Part shown: positions 6,282 through 15,135 of the stretch, piece after piece
Layout: every line of letters begins with the position of its first letter
How positions within the stretch are numbered: position 1 is the first letter of the stretch
NCBI GenBank assembly: GCA_963768075.1
Contig: CAVYHD010000024.1
Span: 62,001 to 126,000 of the forward strand
Length of the DNA stretch: 64,000 bases
Source of the DNA: QHXW01 sp963768075
GTDB lineage: Bacteria; Acidobacteriota; Terriglobia; Bryobacterales; Bryobacteraceae
Direction: 5' to 3'
Made by a program: the position numbers and the translations under genes
Notes under the pieces: model-generated
What the model saw: only the letters and a program-made list of their open reading frames with translations
What the model was told of the DNA's origin: nothing
Database searches by the model: none

Positions 6282-7789
6282 CCGCGGGCTCCGGTCAATT
6301 CAGCCGCTACATTCAGGCGCTGCACCTTTCCGGTGGCGGTGCGTGGAATGGACGGGACGAGGAAAAGCTTCTTAGGGCACTTGAACTCGGCGAGGCGTTC
6401 GCGGCAGTAGGCGATCAGCTCGGCTTCAGTCGAGGGCTCGCGCAGCACCACCGCGGCCGCGACCTCTTCACCCCAGGTACGGTGCGGAATGGCGAAGCAC
6501 ACGGCTTCGGAAACGGCAGGGTGCGTGAGCAGGACTTCATCGATCTCGAGGGGCGCAATTTTTTCGCCGCCGCGATTGATCAGTTCCTTGATGCGGCCGG
6601 TGAGGCGCAGATAGCCTTCGTCATCGAGAATGCCTTCGTCGCCGGTGCGAAACCAGCCGTGGACGAAGGATTTCGCGTTGGCCTCGGGATTATTTTCGTA
6701 AGCCTGGATGACGCTGGGGCCTTGGAGGACGACTTCGCCTTTCGCGCCGCGGGGCAGGAGATCGCCGGTATCCGTCATGGTGGCGATTTGGATGCCGGTG
6801 GCGACGCCGACGGTGCCGAATTTGTGGGCTTTGGGCGGAAGCGGATTGGAGGCCATCTGGTGCGAGGCTTCGGTCATGCCGTAGGCTTCGAGCACGGGCA
6901 CGCCGGCCAGGGCCTCGAGCTTTTCCGCGATGTCGACGGGCAAGGGCGCGCTGCAAGAGCGAATGAAGCGCAGGGAATCCGTGCCGGCGGGTTTTCCACC
7001 GGAACCGGCGCGGGCCAGGATGAGCTGATGAATTGTGGGGACGGCCGAGTACCAGGTGACATGCTCCTCGCGCACGGTGCGCCAGAACGAGAGGGGATTG
7101 AAGCGCGCGGGAACCACGACGGTGCCTCCCGACAGGAGCGCGGAGAGCGTGGAGGCGACGAGGCCGTGCACGTGGAATAGCGGCATCAAGCAGAGCGAGA
7201 CGTCAGAGGGCGAGAGCTGGTAGGTGTCGACGATATTGCGCGCCGAGAGAGCGAGATTGATGTGCTTGAGCGGGACGCGTTTGGGCCGGCCGGTAGAGCC
7301 GCTGGTGTGGAGAATGAGGGCAACGTCCTCGGGCGCGGGGGTGTGGACCGGGGTGGCGGCAGGCGCTTCGGGAAAAGTGACTTCGCCCGAGGCGTTGGTT
7401 TCGGCGGTTAGGATGGGAATACCTCGCTCGGCGGCGGCGCGGCGGGCTTCGTCGGCGCCTTCGGGAGGAGCGATGAGGAGCCGGGCGCTGGTGTCATCGA
7501 GGTAGAACGAGAACTCATCGTAGCGGTAGGCGGGGTTGAGGGGCGCGGCGGTTCCGGCGATGGAGGCGGCCAGGAAAGAGACGATCACGGCGGGTCCGTT
7601 AGGGAGCGCGATGGCGATGCGCTGGCCGGGCCCAACGCCGGCGTGCGCGAAGGCACGGGCGGCGGCGAGAACCTGGCGGCGAAGAGAATCATAGGACAGG
7701 CGGGCGCCGGTGTCGGGTGCGACGAGGGCCAGGTTATCTGCGGGAGCGGCGTTCAACAGATCGAGAAGGGTGGAGACGGGTTGACTCAT
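6278..7789 (-). CDS. Acyl-CoA synthetase, oxalyl-CoA synthetase (Pcs60/AAE3)-like
   Basis: A 503-residue ANL-family ligase that adenylates a carboxylate and transfers it to CoA. Motifs in order: LHTSGSTGRPKRVPL (P-loop-like, about residue 160), EAYGMTEASHQM, GWFRTGDEG, and the C-terminal catalytic lysine in PRTATGKVQR. Size, the start LLDLLNAAPADNLAL and the overall spacing resemble eukaryotic oxalyl-CoA synthetases and bacterial FcsA-like proteins. The OxlT-like carrier at 263-1516 would fit oxalate, but substrate specificity cannot be read from sequence. First gene of a two-gene unit with panE (4-bp overlap). Confidence 0.75.
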   Translation of the reverse strand: MSQPVSTLLDLLNAAPADNLALVAPDTGARLSYDSLRRQVLAAARAFAHAGVGPGQRIAIALPNGPAVIVSFLAASIAGTAAPLNPAYRYDEFSFYLDDTSARLLIAPPEGADEARRAAAERGIPILTAETNASGEVTFPEAPAATPVHTPAPEDVALILHTSGSTGRPKRVPLKHINLALSARNIVDTYQLSPSDVSLCLMPLFHVHGLVASTLSALLSGGTVVVPARFNPLSFWRTVREEHVTWYSAVPTIHQLILARAGSGGKPAGTDSLRFIRSCSAPLPVDIAEKLEALAGVPVLEAYGMTEASHQMASNPLPPKAHKFGTVGVATGIQIATMTDTGDLLPRGAKGEVVLQGPSVIQAYENNPEANAKSFVHGWFRTGDEGILDDEGYLRLTGRIKELINRGGEKIAPLEIDEVLLTHPAVSEAVCFAIPHRTWGEEVAAAVVLREPSTEAELIAYCRERLAEFKCPKKLFLVPSIPRTATGKVQRLNVAAELTGARG

Positions 7790-7971
7790 AATGGGGTGGA
7801 AATTTGGATGGTAACAGAAGGCTGTGCGGGGCTGCAGGAGGGCTGGGCGTAATCGTACTTAGAGCAAAAACGGAACGCCAGGCTCGCCGGGGGGCCGGAA
7901 TGTTCGGGCGAGGACTCCGGATTCAACATTTCCGCCGTGGTGCCGATAAGCCACAGGGATACCTGCTGGCA

Positions 7972-9054
7972 ATGGAAGTTCCGGTCAAAGAACTAGTGAG
8001 CGAGTTTGTCGCCGCGGTGCGCGTGCCGGCGGCGGAGCAGGAAGAGGATTTCTTCTTGCAGGGCCTCGTAAACGATTTTCAGTCCAGTTCGGCGCGGTTC
8101 AAACGCGATATGCGGCGGCAGGTGGAGAAGGATGCGCCGGCATTCCTTCGTTCGGCTTGCCGCATTTTGAAGGCGGGGGCGGATGGTCCGGGGGCGCAGT
8201 GCCTGATGGAGCTGTTGTGGGGGAACCCGGTGCTGGCGGGCAGTCTGATCGATCCGGCACTGCTGGCGCTGGATGCCGCCATCGGTTTCGCCAAGCGCTG
8301 GACGGATTTCGATCCCATGCTGGATATCAAGCTGCTGCACATGGGATTTCCGACCGACGGGGGCGCGGTGCGGGAGGTGGACATCGTGCGGGCCAGGCGG
8401 GTGCTGGAACTGGTGTACGAAATGCCTCCGCGGCGGCACATTCTATTCCCGCTGGTGAGCTTGTTGCGGAGTCCGGACCCGCAGGTACGCGCGCAGGCGA
8501 CCACGCTCTATGGCCGGGCGAGCCACAACGTGGAATGGGTTCGCAGCCGGCTGGCGGAAGCGGATCCGCGGGTGCGGGCGAACGCCGTGGAAAGCCTTTG
8601 GGGAGAGGGGTCGGAGGCGGCGCAGTCGGTGCTGAAAGAAGCGGCGCGGGACCGCCACCACCGGGTCGCGGCGAACGCGCTGATTGGCCTGGACCAGGTG
8701 GGCTCGCCCGATGCGGCGGCGGGTCTGAAGAAGATGGCGGCGTCGGAAGAGCCGATGGCGCGGGCCGCGGCGGCGTTCGCCATGGGGCGCACGGGGCGCG
8801 CGGAATACGTGCCGGCGCTCGAGGCGATGCTGAAGGATAGCGGGGCGCGCGCCCGCAGCCTGGCGCTGCGCGCCTTGATCCGGATCCGGAAACTACAGCG
8901 TCAAGCAGCCGGCATGGAGACAGCGGAAGCGGAGACAGCGGAAGCGCAGACGGCGGAAGCGGAACGGCAAGAACCGGAAGCGCCGCTCGCGGCGGCCGAA
9001 GCGCCGGCCAGCCTCGACTCTGCGGCGGCACCCGAGCCCGACGCGGTCCTCTAA
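7972..9054 (+). CDS. HEAT-repeat protein with alanine/glutamate-rich tail
   Basis: A 360-residue, probably soluble protein. Residues about 150-300 form a series of alpha-helical HEAT/PBS-lyase-type repeats (phrases such as DPRVRANAVESLWGEG and HHRVAANALIGLDQVGS). Such scaffolds bind proteins. The N-terminal 140 residues are unassigned; the C-terminal 50 are low-complexity (repeated ETAEA) and likely disordered. ATG 7972 is preferred because the region before it has no coding character. It is the first gene of a tightly packed plus-strand run: the next ORF opens 5 bp after its stop. Confidence 0.7.
   Translation: MEVPVKELVSEFVAAVRVPAAEQEEDFFLQGLVNDFQSSSARFKRDMRRQVEKDAPAFLRSACRILKAGADGPGAQCLMELLWGNPVLAGSLIDPALLALDAAIGFAKRWTDFDPMLDIKLLHMGFPTDGGAVREVDIVRARRVLELVYEMPPRRHILFPLVSLLRSPDPQVRAQATTLYGRASHNVEWVRSRLAEADPRVRANAVESLWGEGSEAAQSVLKEAARDRHHRVAANALIGLDQVGSPDAAAGLKKMAASEEPMARAAAAFAMGRTGRAEYVPALEAMLKDSGARARSLALRALIRIRKLQRQAAGMETAEAETAEAQTAEAERQEPEAPLAAAEAPASLDSAAAPEPDAVL
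8917..8961 (+). repeat. Three 15-bp tandem units (ETAEA repeat)
   Basis: Units GAGACAGCGGAAGCG, GAGACAGCGGAAGCG and CAGACGGCGGAAGCG follow one another in frame inside the HEAT-protein gene. Because 15 bp is five codons, unit gain or loss would change tail length without a frameshift. Confidence 0.75.
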
Positions 9055-9059
9055 GGCGA

Positions 9060-10001
9060 TTGCTTCAGCGGTTTTCATGGGATTGCCGGATCGCATCCGG
9101 CCCTCGCCTTCTCCTACACTTGCGGTGGATGGCGATCTGTGCCCAAACTCGTCTCTCGCGGATCGCAGCGGCTCAGAACGCCGATGGCGGCTGGGGCTAT
9201 TTTCCAGGCAAAGAATCGTGGCTGGAACCGACGGTATACGCGCTATTGGCGCTTCGGGAGGAGGCGCGGGCGCCGGCAATGTTTGAAAAGGGCTGGCGGT
9301 TGCTTCGCAGTTGGGAGGCGGCCGGGGGCGGATGGAAGGCTTCGGCCCAGATAGCGGAGCCGCACTGGGCGACGTCGCTCGTGGTGACGCTTTACCGCGC
9401 GATGGGGATTTATGATGCACCGCTCGGGTGCGGGGTCAAGTGGCTGGTAGCGTCGCGGGGTGCCGAGACGCGAGTGATGGCGCGCCTGGCCCGATGGCTG
9501 AGTCCTACGATCATCGAATTCGATCCGTCGCTGAGCGGGTGGCCCTGGCAAGCAGGAACTTCTTCGTGGGTGGAGCCAACGGCGCACGCTTTGATGGCGC
9601 TGGGCCGCTTGGGGGGGCACGTGGAGGCAAGTGGTCTCGACGAGCGCATCAGCGTGGGAAAACGGATGCTGCTGGAGCGCCGGTGCCGCGATGGCGGCTG
9701 GAATTACGGCAACCGGCGGGTGCTAGGCGCCGACCTGCCTTCGTACCCCGAGACGACGGCGCTGGCTTTGATGGCGCTCGACGGGGAACCGTCGATCCGG
9801 TGGGGCGAGGCGCTCGATCATATGGAGCGGCTGGGACGCGAGTCGGCGAGCCCGCTCGCGCGCGCGTGGCTGGGCGCATGTTTACTGCAATATCGCGGCG
9901 CGCGGCCGGCCTGGGGGGATGCCGGGCTGGCGGAGCGCGGGGACATTCTGGTGGACGCGGTGGAGAGCATTTCGTGGAACCGAATCATGGCGGCGGGATG
10001 A
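9060..10001 (+). CDS. Terpenoid-cyclase / prenyltransferase-fold protein
   Basis: About 313 residues of the alpha/alpha-toroid fold used by squalene-hopene cyclases and prenyltransferase beta subunits, with QW-like motifs such as ADGGWGYFPG and CRDGGWNYGN and repeated T-ALMAL helices. It is roughly half a squalene cyclase and no DXDD acid motif is visible, so cyclase activity is unlikely; a binding or structural role is more plausible. The longest frame starts at TTG 9060, with an ATG alternative at 9129 just before the conserved region. The stop overlaps the next start (ATGA, 9998-10001). Confidence 0.65.
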   Translation: MLQRFSWDCRIASGPRLLLHLRWMAICAQTRLSRIAAAQNADGGWGYFPGKESWLEPTVYALLALREEARAPAMFEKGWRLLRSWEAAGGGWKASAQIAEPHWATSLVVTLYRAMGIYDAPLGCGVKWLVASRGAETRVMARLARWLSPTIIEFDPSLSGWPWQAGTSSWVEPTAHALMALGRLGGHVEASGLDERISVGKRMLLERRCRDGGWNYGNRRVLGADLPSYPETTALALMALDGEPSIRWGEALDHMERLGRESASPLARAWLGACLLQYRGARPAWGDAGLAERGDILVDAVESISWNRIMAAG

Positions 10002-10951
10002 CGCGGCGGGCGCTGTGCCAGGCCGGGATCACGGCGGCGGCTCTGGGAGGGATCGGCTGCGGGCGGCAGGATGTGCCGCGGGCCGTCCAGGGAAAAGCGC
10101 AGGTGGTTATTGTGCGCGCGTCTTCTTATCGAGACGATTTGCCCGACCGTTTGTGGCGCGGCGCGCAGGCGTGCGGGCTCGAGGCGCGCGGCCAGCGGGT
10201 GCTATTGAAGCCCAATCTGGTGGAGTGCGAGCGCGGCGGGGTAATCCACACGCAGGCGGAAGTGCTGGCGGCGGCCGTCGCCTTGTTCGAGCGGATGGGG
10301 GCGGCGGAGGTGCGGATCGGCGAAGGCCCGGGCCATCGCCGCGATGCGTTGTTCCTGGCGGAAGAGGCGGGATACCGGACGGCGATCCCCGGCTTCGAAA
10401 ACCGGTTCACCGATCTCAACCGCGATGATGTGGAGCGAGTGAGCCCGTTCGCTGGAGGGGAGATCTATCTGGCGCGAACGGCGCTGGCGGCGGACCTGGT
10501 GGTTTCGGTGGCGCGCATGAAGACGCATCATTGGGCGGGCGCCACGCTATCCATGAAAAACCTGTTCGGCGTGGTGCCGGGTGCGCTCTATGGTTGGCCC
10601 AAGAACTGGCTGCACCAGACCGGCATCGCGCGCTCGGTTGCCGAATTGTACCGCCTGTTTCCGCGCAGTTTCGGGATTGTCGACGGCATCGTGGGCATGG
10701 AGGGCAACGGGCCCATTCAGGGGCGGGCGCGCGGTTGCGGCGTGCTGGTGATGGGTCCCGATCTGGCGGCGGTGGATGCGACGGCGTGCCGCGTTATGGG
10801 GATCGATCCGGAGCAGATCGAGTACCTGCGGCTCGCGGCGGCCCGGGGGCACGTGAGCGAACGGCAGATCGAACAGCGTGGAGAGACGATTGCCAGCGTG
10901 CGCACGCCGTTCGCGCTGATCCCGCAGTTTCAGCATGTCCGGCTGGCGTAA
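9998..10951 (+). CDS. Tat-exported DUF362 protein
   Basis: A 317-residue protein of the DUF362 family, whose members often bind a [4Fe-4S] cluster or sit beside ferredoxins. Typical family phrases are LLKPNLVE (around residue 70) and RMKTHHWAGATLSMKNLFGV (around 170-190). The N-terminus TRRALCQAGITAAALGGIGC looks like a twin-arginine signal ending in a possible lipoprotein cysteine, so the mature protein would be in the periplasm. It overlaps the previous gene by 4 bp and the next by 17 bp. The reaction is unknown. Confidence 0.75.
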   Translation: MTRRALCQAGITAAALGGIGCGRQDVPRAVQGKAQVVIVRASSYRDDLPDRLWRGAQACGLEARGQRVLLKPNLVECERGGVIHTQAEVLAAAVALFERMGAAEVRIGEGPGHRRDALFLAEEAGYRTAIPGFENRFTDLNRDDVERVSPFAGGEIYLARTALAADLVVSVARMKTHHWAGATLSMKNLFGVVPGALYGWPKNWLHQTGIARSVAELYRLFPRSFGIVDGIVGMEGNGPIQGRARGCGVLVMGPDLAAVDATACRVMGIDPEQIEYLRLAAARGHVSERQIEQRGETIASVRTPFALIPQFQHVRLA

Positions 10952-12716
10952 GGCGGTGGCGGCGGGCGGAGCGGCAACCGCTGTGGCGCTGGTCGCGTGG
11001 GCGTACACAGCGGCGCTCACGGCGCCTGCGGTGGGCATTTTCCACGACGACGGGGTTTACGCGGTGACCGCGAAGGCGCTCGCCACCGGGCGGGGCTATC
11101 GCATACTGAGCTTGCCTGATGAAATCGCACAGACCAAGTACCCGATTCTGTTTCCGGCGCTGCTGGCGGTTGTGTGGAAGGCATGCCCGCGATTTCCCGA
11201 GAACCTCGTGTGGCTCAAGCTGGTGCCGTTCGGCTGCGCGCTCGTGTGGGGCGCCGCGGGATACCGGTTACTGCGGGCAAAGACTGGCAGCGCGCCGGTG
11301 GCGATGGCGCTCACGGCGATGCTCGGAATCTCGCCCTGGGTTCTATTTCTGGGGACGGCGCTGCTTTCCGAGACGCTGTTCGCGGCGTTGACGACGGGAG
11401 TCCTGGTGGTGCTTGGGCGCATGGAGCAGGGCCGGCGCGGGTGGAGGGAGATTGCGGGTCTGGCGATATTGGCGAGCGCGGCGTTCCTGACGCGCACCGC
11501 GGGAGTGGCGGGGATCGCCGCGGGAGCGTGGGTTGTTCTGAGACAGGCGGGGGGGCGGCGCGCGATGGTATTTCTCCTGGTCGTGGCCGCGCTTTGCGCT
11601 CCGTGGGTTGGCTGGCAGGTGATCCAGACGCACTCGTCGCATTCGACCGAAGCCTACTATGCCGTCGCGAATTATGGCGAATGGGACATCCTGTTTCATT
11701 TCACACTGGCTCAAAAGGCGAGGATTCTGGGCGAGAATCTTCTGGGCATGTGGATCTCGCCGGCCGTGCTGATGGGTGTGCCGCCGACCGGCTGGGGAGC
11801 TGTATTGGGGATTGTAGCGGGTGGACTGATGACGGCCGGCTTCGGCCGGCGGCTCTATCGGGGGCCGGGCGCGACGGAAATCCTGGCGATCGTTTATGCC
11901 GCAGTGATTCTATCGTGGGCGTGGCCGCCGGAGCGTTTCCTCGCGCCGCTTCTGCCGGTGCTGCTGCTCTACGGCTATGAAGGCGCACAAATGGCCTGCG
12001 GCGGGCTGGTTCGAAGCGCCGCGGGACACCGGGCGGCTTTAGTGATCGTCGCGCTGCTGTTCGCCCTGCCGGGCGCGTGGACCTTGGCCGGTATGACGAG
12101 AGCGGTGCGCGAGACGGGCGCGGTGCCGGTGCCGAACACCCCGCAGGACGACTGGCGGGAGATGGCGCGTCTGGTCGGGTGGCTCAACCGGCATACAGCC
12201 GGCGACGCGGTGCTGATGGGAAATCTCGACCCGGCGCTCTATCTATACACGGGACGCAAGAGCGTGCGCGGGTTCCGGCAGGACCCTTACGGGCTGCACT
12301 ACGACCGGCGCGCGAGCGACTGGCCCTTGGGCCCGCCGGCGGACATGCGGCGCGCGATCGAGCAATCTCACGCCGGGTATCTGATTTGCACTCCCAACTT
12401 GCTCTTTCGCGAGAGCGCTCCTTTGGATCAGTTGACGCGGGAACTCGTCCGGGAGCGTCCAGGCGAGTTCCGGCTGGTGTACGAATCCGACGAGGCCAGA
12501 TACCGTGTTTACCGGACCCGCTCAGGCGATTCCGCGAACAGTCTAAGGGATCCGTCGGATTTCGCGATAGGCCGCGCGCGGGTAGCCTTGTATCAGAGAT
12601 CACATCCGTTTCAAGCGGACGAGGAAAGAAGAGAGAGGCAAAACCATGAAGAAACTAACGAAGGCAGTCATCGCGCTAAAAATCTGGAAGGAAAAACACG
12701 GGCAGGACCTGATTGA
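10935..12716 (+). CDS. GT-C fold membrane glycosyltransferase (PMT/ArnT-like)
   Basis: A polytopic membrane protein with about 10-12 hydrophobic segments. After helix 1 comes FHDDGVYAVTAKAL, the acidic pair in the first periplasmic loop that marks GT-C transferases using polyprenyl-phosphate sugars. The recognisable protein ends near residue 525 (YRVYR). The frame then continues for about 70 residues of basic, low-quality sequence that overlaps the first pilin by 71 bp, so the true stop may have been lost by a small indel near 12.5 kb. The start overlaps DUF362 by 17 bp. Placement before two Flp pilins suggests a surface glycosylation role, by inference only. Confidence 0.7.
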   Translation: MSGWRKAVAAGGAATAVALVAWAYTAALTAPAVGIFHDDGVYAVTAKALATGRGYRILSLPDEIAQTKYPILFPALLAVVWKACPRFPENLVWLKLVPFGCALVWGAAGYRLLRAKTGSAPVAMALTAMLGISPWVLFLGTALLSETLFAALTTGVLVVLGRMEQGRRGWREIAGLAILASAAFLTRTAGVAGIAAGAWVVLRQAGGRRAMVFLLVVAALCAPWVGWQVIQTHSSHSTEAYYAVANYGEWDILFHFTLAQKARILGENLLGMWISPAVLMGVPPTGWGAVLGIVAGGLMTAGFGRRLYRGPGATEILAIVYAAVILSWAWPPERFLAPLLPVLLLYGYEGAQMACGGLVRSAAGHRAALVIVALLFALPGAWTLAGMTRAVRETGAVPVPNTPQDDWREMARLVGWLNRHTAGDAVLMGNLDPALYLYTGRKSVRGFRQDPYGLHYDRRASDWPLGPPADMRRAIEQSHAGYLICTPNLLFRESAPLDQLTRELVRERPGEFRLVYESDEARYRVYRTRSGDSANSLRDPSDFAIGRARVALYQRSHPFQADEERRERQNHEETNEGSHRAKNLEGKTRAGPD

Positions 12717-12840
12717 ATATGCGTTGATGGCGGGGTTCGTAGCGGTTGCCGCGGGTGCCCTCATGCCCACGGTATCGAGCAGCATCAGCACGGTTTTCTC
12801 CAAAATCAGCTCCGTGATGTCCGGCGCCGCGGCCAGCTAA
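12646..12840 (+). CDS. Flp/Fap-type pilin 1
   Basis: A 64-residue prepilin. The short basic leader ends at KHG, followed by QDLIEYALMAGFVAVAAGAL: the Flp signature with Glu at +5 and Tyr at +6 after the glycine cut by a TadV/PilD-type peptidase. The mature pilin would be about 43 residues. Start ATG 12646 follows GAGAGG. None of the Tad secretion genes (tadA, rcpA, tadV) are in the window. Confidence 0.85.
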   Translation: MKKLTKAVIALKIWKEKHGQDLIEYALMAGFVAVAAGALMPTVSSSISTVFSKISSVMSGAAAS

Positions 12841-12924
12841 ACAGCGGACCAATCGTCCAGGTGGGTGCGCTTCAGGGGCCAACCCACCGGCGTCGCATTC
12901 GGGAAGGCGATGCAAGGAGAAAAC

Positions 12925-13113
12925 ATGAGGCGAATGAGGGAATGGCTAGCCCGCATTTATGGTAACCGGCGCGGACAGGACATGATCGAGTACGCTCTGA
13001 TGGCGGCATTTGTCGCGGTGGCTTCGGCGGCGGTGTTGCCGGATGCGACCTCCAGCATCAGCGCGGTGCTTTCGAAGGTAGGTTCCGTTCTGTCGGTGGC
13101 CGCGGCAAGCTAG
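12925..13113 (+). CDS. Flp/Fap-type pilin 2
   Basis: A 62-residue paralogue of the preceding pilin with the same processing site (RRGQDMIEYALMA) and a matching SSISAVLSKVGSVLS C-terminus. ATG 12925 is preceded by AAGGAGA with good spacing. It lies 84 bp downstream of pilin 1 and its end overlaps the convergent LarA-like gene by 4 bp. Duplicate Flp genes are common; one may be the major subunit. Confidence 0.85.
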   Translation: MRRMREWLARIYGNRRGQDMIEYALMAAFVAVASAAVLPDATSSISAVLSKVGSVLSVAAAS

Positions 13114-14390
13114 TGGGTCATCACCTCGTCTGCCGGCACGAGCAGATCCGAGAGATTGCCCTGGGCGTCGAACTCAAACGGACGAGGCGCGCCCAGGATC
13201 TCGAGGGCCGGATTCTTCTCGATCTCCGGGCGGAGGTTTTCGCTCATCGCGATTGTCCCGAGCTCGAGCGAATTTCGCAGCCAGCCGTACGTCACTTCCG
13301 ACAGGTCGTGCTTGCCGACGGTTGGGGCGATCCGCTCCAGGCATTCGCGATCCGTGGCAAAGTGCACGGGAGTTCGAATGGCGCCTGGGGTAGAGGCGGT
13401 GAGCGAGTTGATGCGCGTCGGATTCCAATCGATTCTTTCCAACAGCCGGTCGGAAATCACATCCGCCATCCCCAATCCCACGCCGTTGCCGTAGCTCAGA
13501 TCGCTCAGGCCGCGCACGAAGATTCGCTGGATACGTGGTCCCGGCCAGGGGTTGTATTCGCCGTGCACGCTGCGGTTCACCACTTTGGTGTCCATGCCGG
13601 CGCCGCTGATGTTCTTTCCGATTTCGTCGAGAATCAGAACATCGAGATCGGCGGGGATGCGGCCCATCCAGGATTTCGCGAGACGCAGCAACTCCTCTTC
13701 GCGCTGCTCCATTTGCTCCACGGGAACGGCCGTGACCTGCGCGGTCGCGTGGTTGGCGTCTTCGAGAATCGCGAGCCCACCAAGAATTTTTCCCGACGCC
13801 AGCACCTGGCGGCCGATCGAGCGGATCACACGCTCAAGCCCCAATTTGTACGCGTAGGTGTGATAGCGCTGGGCGCCCGCGAATTTCCCGAGCCCGATGG
13901 CCATCATCTTGAACAGACCGCTTTCGATGCCGCCGGCAAAATCGGTGTGCCACTTTACGCGGCCCACCAGCATGACGCCATCGCTTTCGAAGGCGTTTCG
14001 ATCCATGAAGGCTTCGATGCCTTCGGGGGTACGGCCGAGGGAGACTACGTCGAGCGAGCTCAAAACGGGGCATCCCATGGTCTCGGCAATAATGCCGTAA
14101 TGCGCCAGGACATCCGCTTGCCCTTCGGCGGTGGCGGCGCCGTGGCTTCCCATGGCAGGGAACAGAAACGGCCGCGCCCCGCGGGACTTCCAAAACTCCA
14201 CCACCGACCGGACAATGGTGGCAATGTTGCTGATGCCGCGGCTGCCAACCCCGATAGCCACGCGCGCGCCTGGCTGCAGACGCGCGCCAAACGGAGAAAG
14301 TGCCAGCTCTTCACCGACCGCCCGACCGACGTCGCGCAGACTGCGATCGGGGAAATTCTGACGCACCAGCAACAGGCGGGGAAAGTCCAT
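13110..14390 (-). CDS. LarA-like / DUF2088 protein
   Basis: A 426-residue cytoplasmic protein related to the N-terminal domain of nickel-dependent lactate racemase (DUF2088). The phrases ARVAIGVGSRGISN, MGSHGAATAEGQ and VKWHTDFAGGIESGLFKMMA are characteristic of the branch. Histidines occur in the expected neighbourhoods, but I cannot confirm the lysine that carries the nickel-pincer cofactor, and no larB, larC or larE homologue is nearby. It is better viewed as a divergent racemase-like enzyme than as LarA itself. Monocistronic, convergent with the pilins. Confidence 0.65.
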   Translation of the reverse strand: MDFPRLLLVRQNFPDRSLRDVGRAVGEELALSPFGARLQPGARVAIGVGSRGISNIATIVRSVVEFWKSRGARPFLFPAMGSHGAATAEGQADVLAHYGIIAETMGCPVLSSLDVVSLGRTPEGIEAFMDRNAFESDGVMLVGRVKWHTDFAGGIESGLFKMMAIGLGKFAGAQRYHTYAYKLGLERVIRSIGRQVLASGKILGGLAILEDANHATAQVTAVPVEQMEQREEELLRLAKSWMGRIPADLDVLILDEIGKNISGAGMDTKVVNRSVHGEYNPWPGPRIQRIFVRGLSDLSYGNGVGLGMADVISDRLLERIDWNPTRINSLTASTPGAIRTPVHFATDRECLERIAPTVGKHDLSEVTYGWLRNSLELGTIAMSENLRPEIEKNPALEILGAPRPFEFDAQGNLSDLLVPADEVMTH

Positions 14391-14465
14391 GCAATAAATT
14401 ATAGCGGAGAGGGAGAGACAGGGTGCACAGCGGGTTTAGCGGCGCCTAGGGGCAGAAGCCGCTTC

Positions 14466-15095
14466 TTACTCGCCCCATTCCTTCTCGAGCATCTTCAGAT
14501 ACTCGCCCGAGGCGTACAGCTCGAACCGGAAATTCGCGGCGGAGATTTCCGCGAATGGCGTCAGATTCTGGGCGCAAACGAAAACATGATCGGCAAAGGA
14601 ATGATAGTGGAGCAGAAACGTTTCCGTCAGCAGTTCCGCGGTAGGAACGTCGCGAAATAGCGTGGCAATGCCCAGTGCGCGCGAGAACACGGATTCCGGG
14701 CTGGCCACGCCCCACTGGCGCAGCTTCTGGAGCACAGTCTCGGGCGGGCGGTAGACCAGCAGGGCCGCAAAGCTTTGTTCCCGAATCCCCATGCCGCCCA
14801 GTTCTTCGGCGCGGCCGACCAACTCCACGCATTGGCCCACCCAACGCAGCAGGTCTTTGCCAACGAAAAAGAGCATGCGCACTTCGGAGTACCGGCTGAG
14901 CAGCAGCTTCCGCCGCAGCTCATCGCGATCCTCGCCCTCGCCCGGCAACAGCCCGGCGAGCATCAACGCTGCTTTCGATCCCTCCAGCAATTGGCCGGGG
15001 CCGCGCTGATTGCTGAACGGGTGCAGGATGAGAGGCGGCAACTCCCACACGCGGTCGCCCAACGCGATAGACGCGGTCTTCGATTGTTCAGGCAT
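14466..15095 (-). CDS. Conserved protein of unknown function
   Basis: A 209-residue, soluble, probably helical protein beginning MPEQSKTASIALGDRVWELP. No signal peptide, membrane segment or metal-binding motif is visible, and I do not recognise the family. Coding character is supported by a long uninterrupted frame with normal third-position GC. It is separated by 75 bp from the LarA-like gene and by 40 bp from the M28 peptidase, all on the same strand, so co-transcription is possible. Confidence 0.55.
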   Translation of the reverse strand: MPEQSKTASIALGDRVWELPPLILHPFSNQRGPGQLLEGSKAALMLAGLLPGEGEDRDELRRKLLLSRYSEVRMLFFVGKDLLRWVGQCVELVGRAEELGGMGIREQSFAALLVYRPPETVLQKLRQWGVASPESVFSRALGIATLFRDVPTAELLTETFLLHYHSFADHVFVCAQNLTPFAEISAANFRFELYASGEYLKMLEKEWGE

Positions 15096-15135
15096 CGAAC
15101 CTCAAACGAGGAATCGGCAGCATCGGGAAAATAGT

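Noticed and set aside
13113..14660. 515-codon plus-strand ORF opposite the LarA-like gene
   Set aside because: Antisense shadow in GC-rich DNA: it reads as His/Arg/Gly-rich sequence with no domain, while the minus strand encodes a coherent DUF2088 protein.
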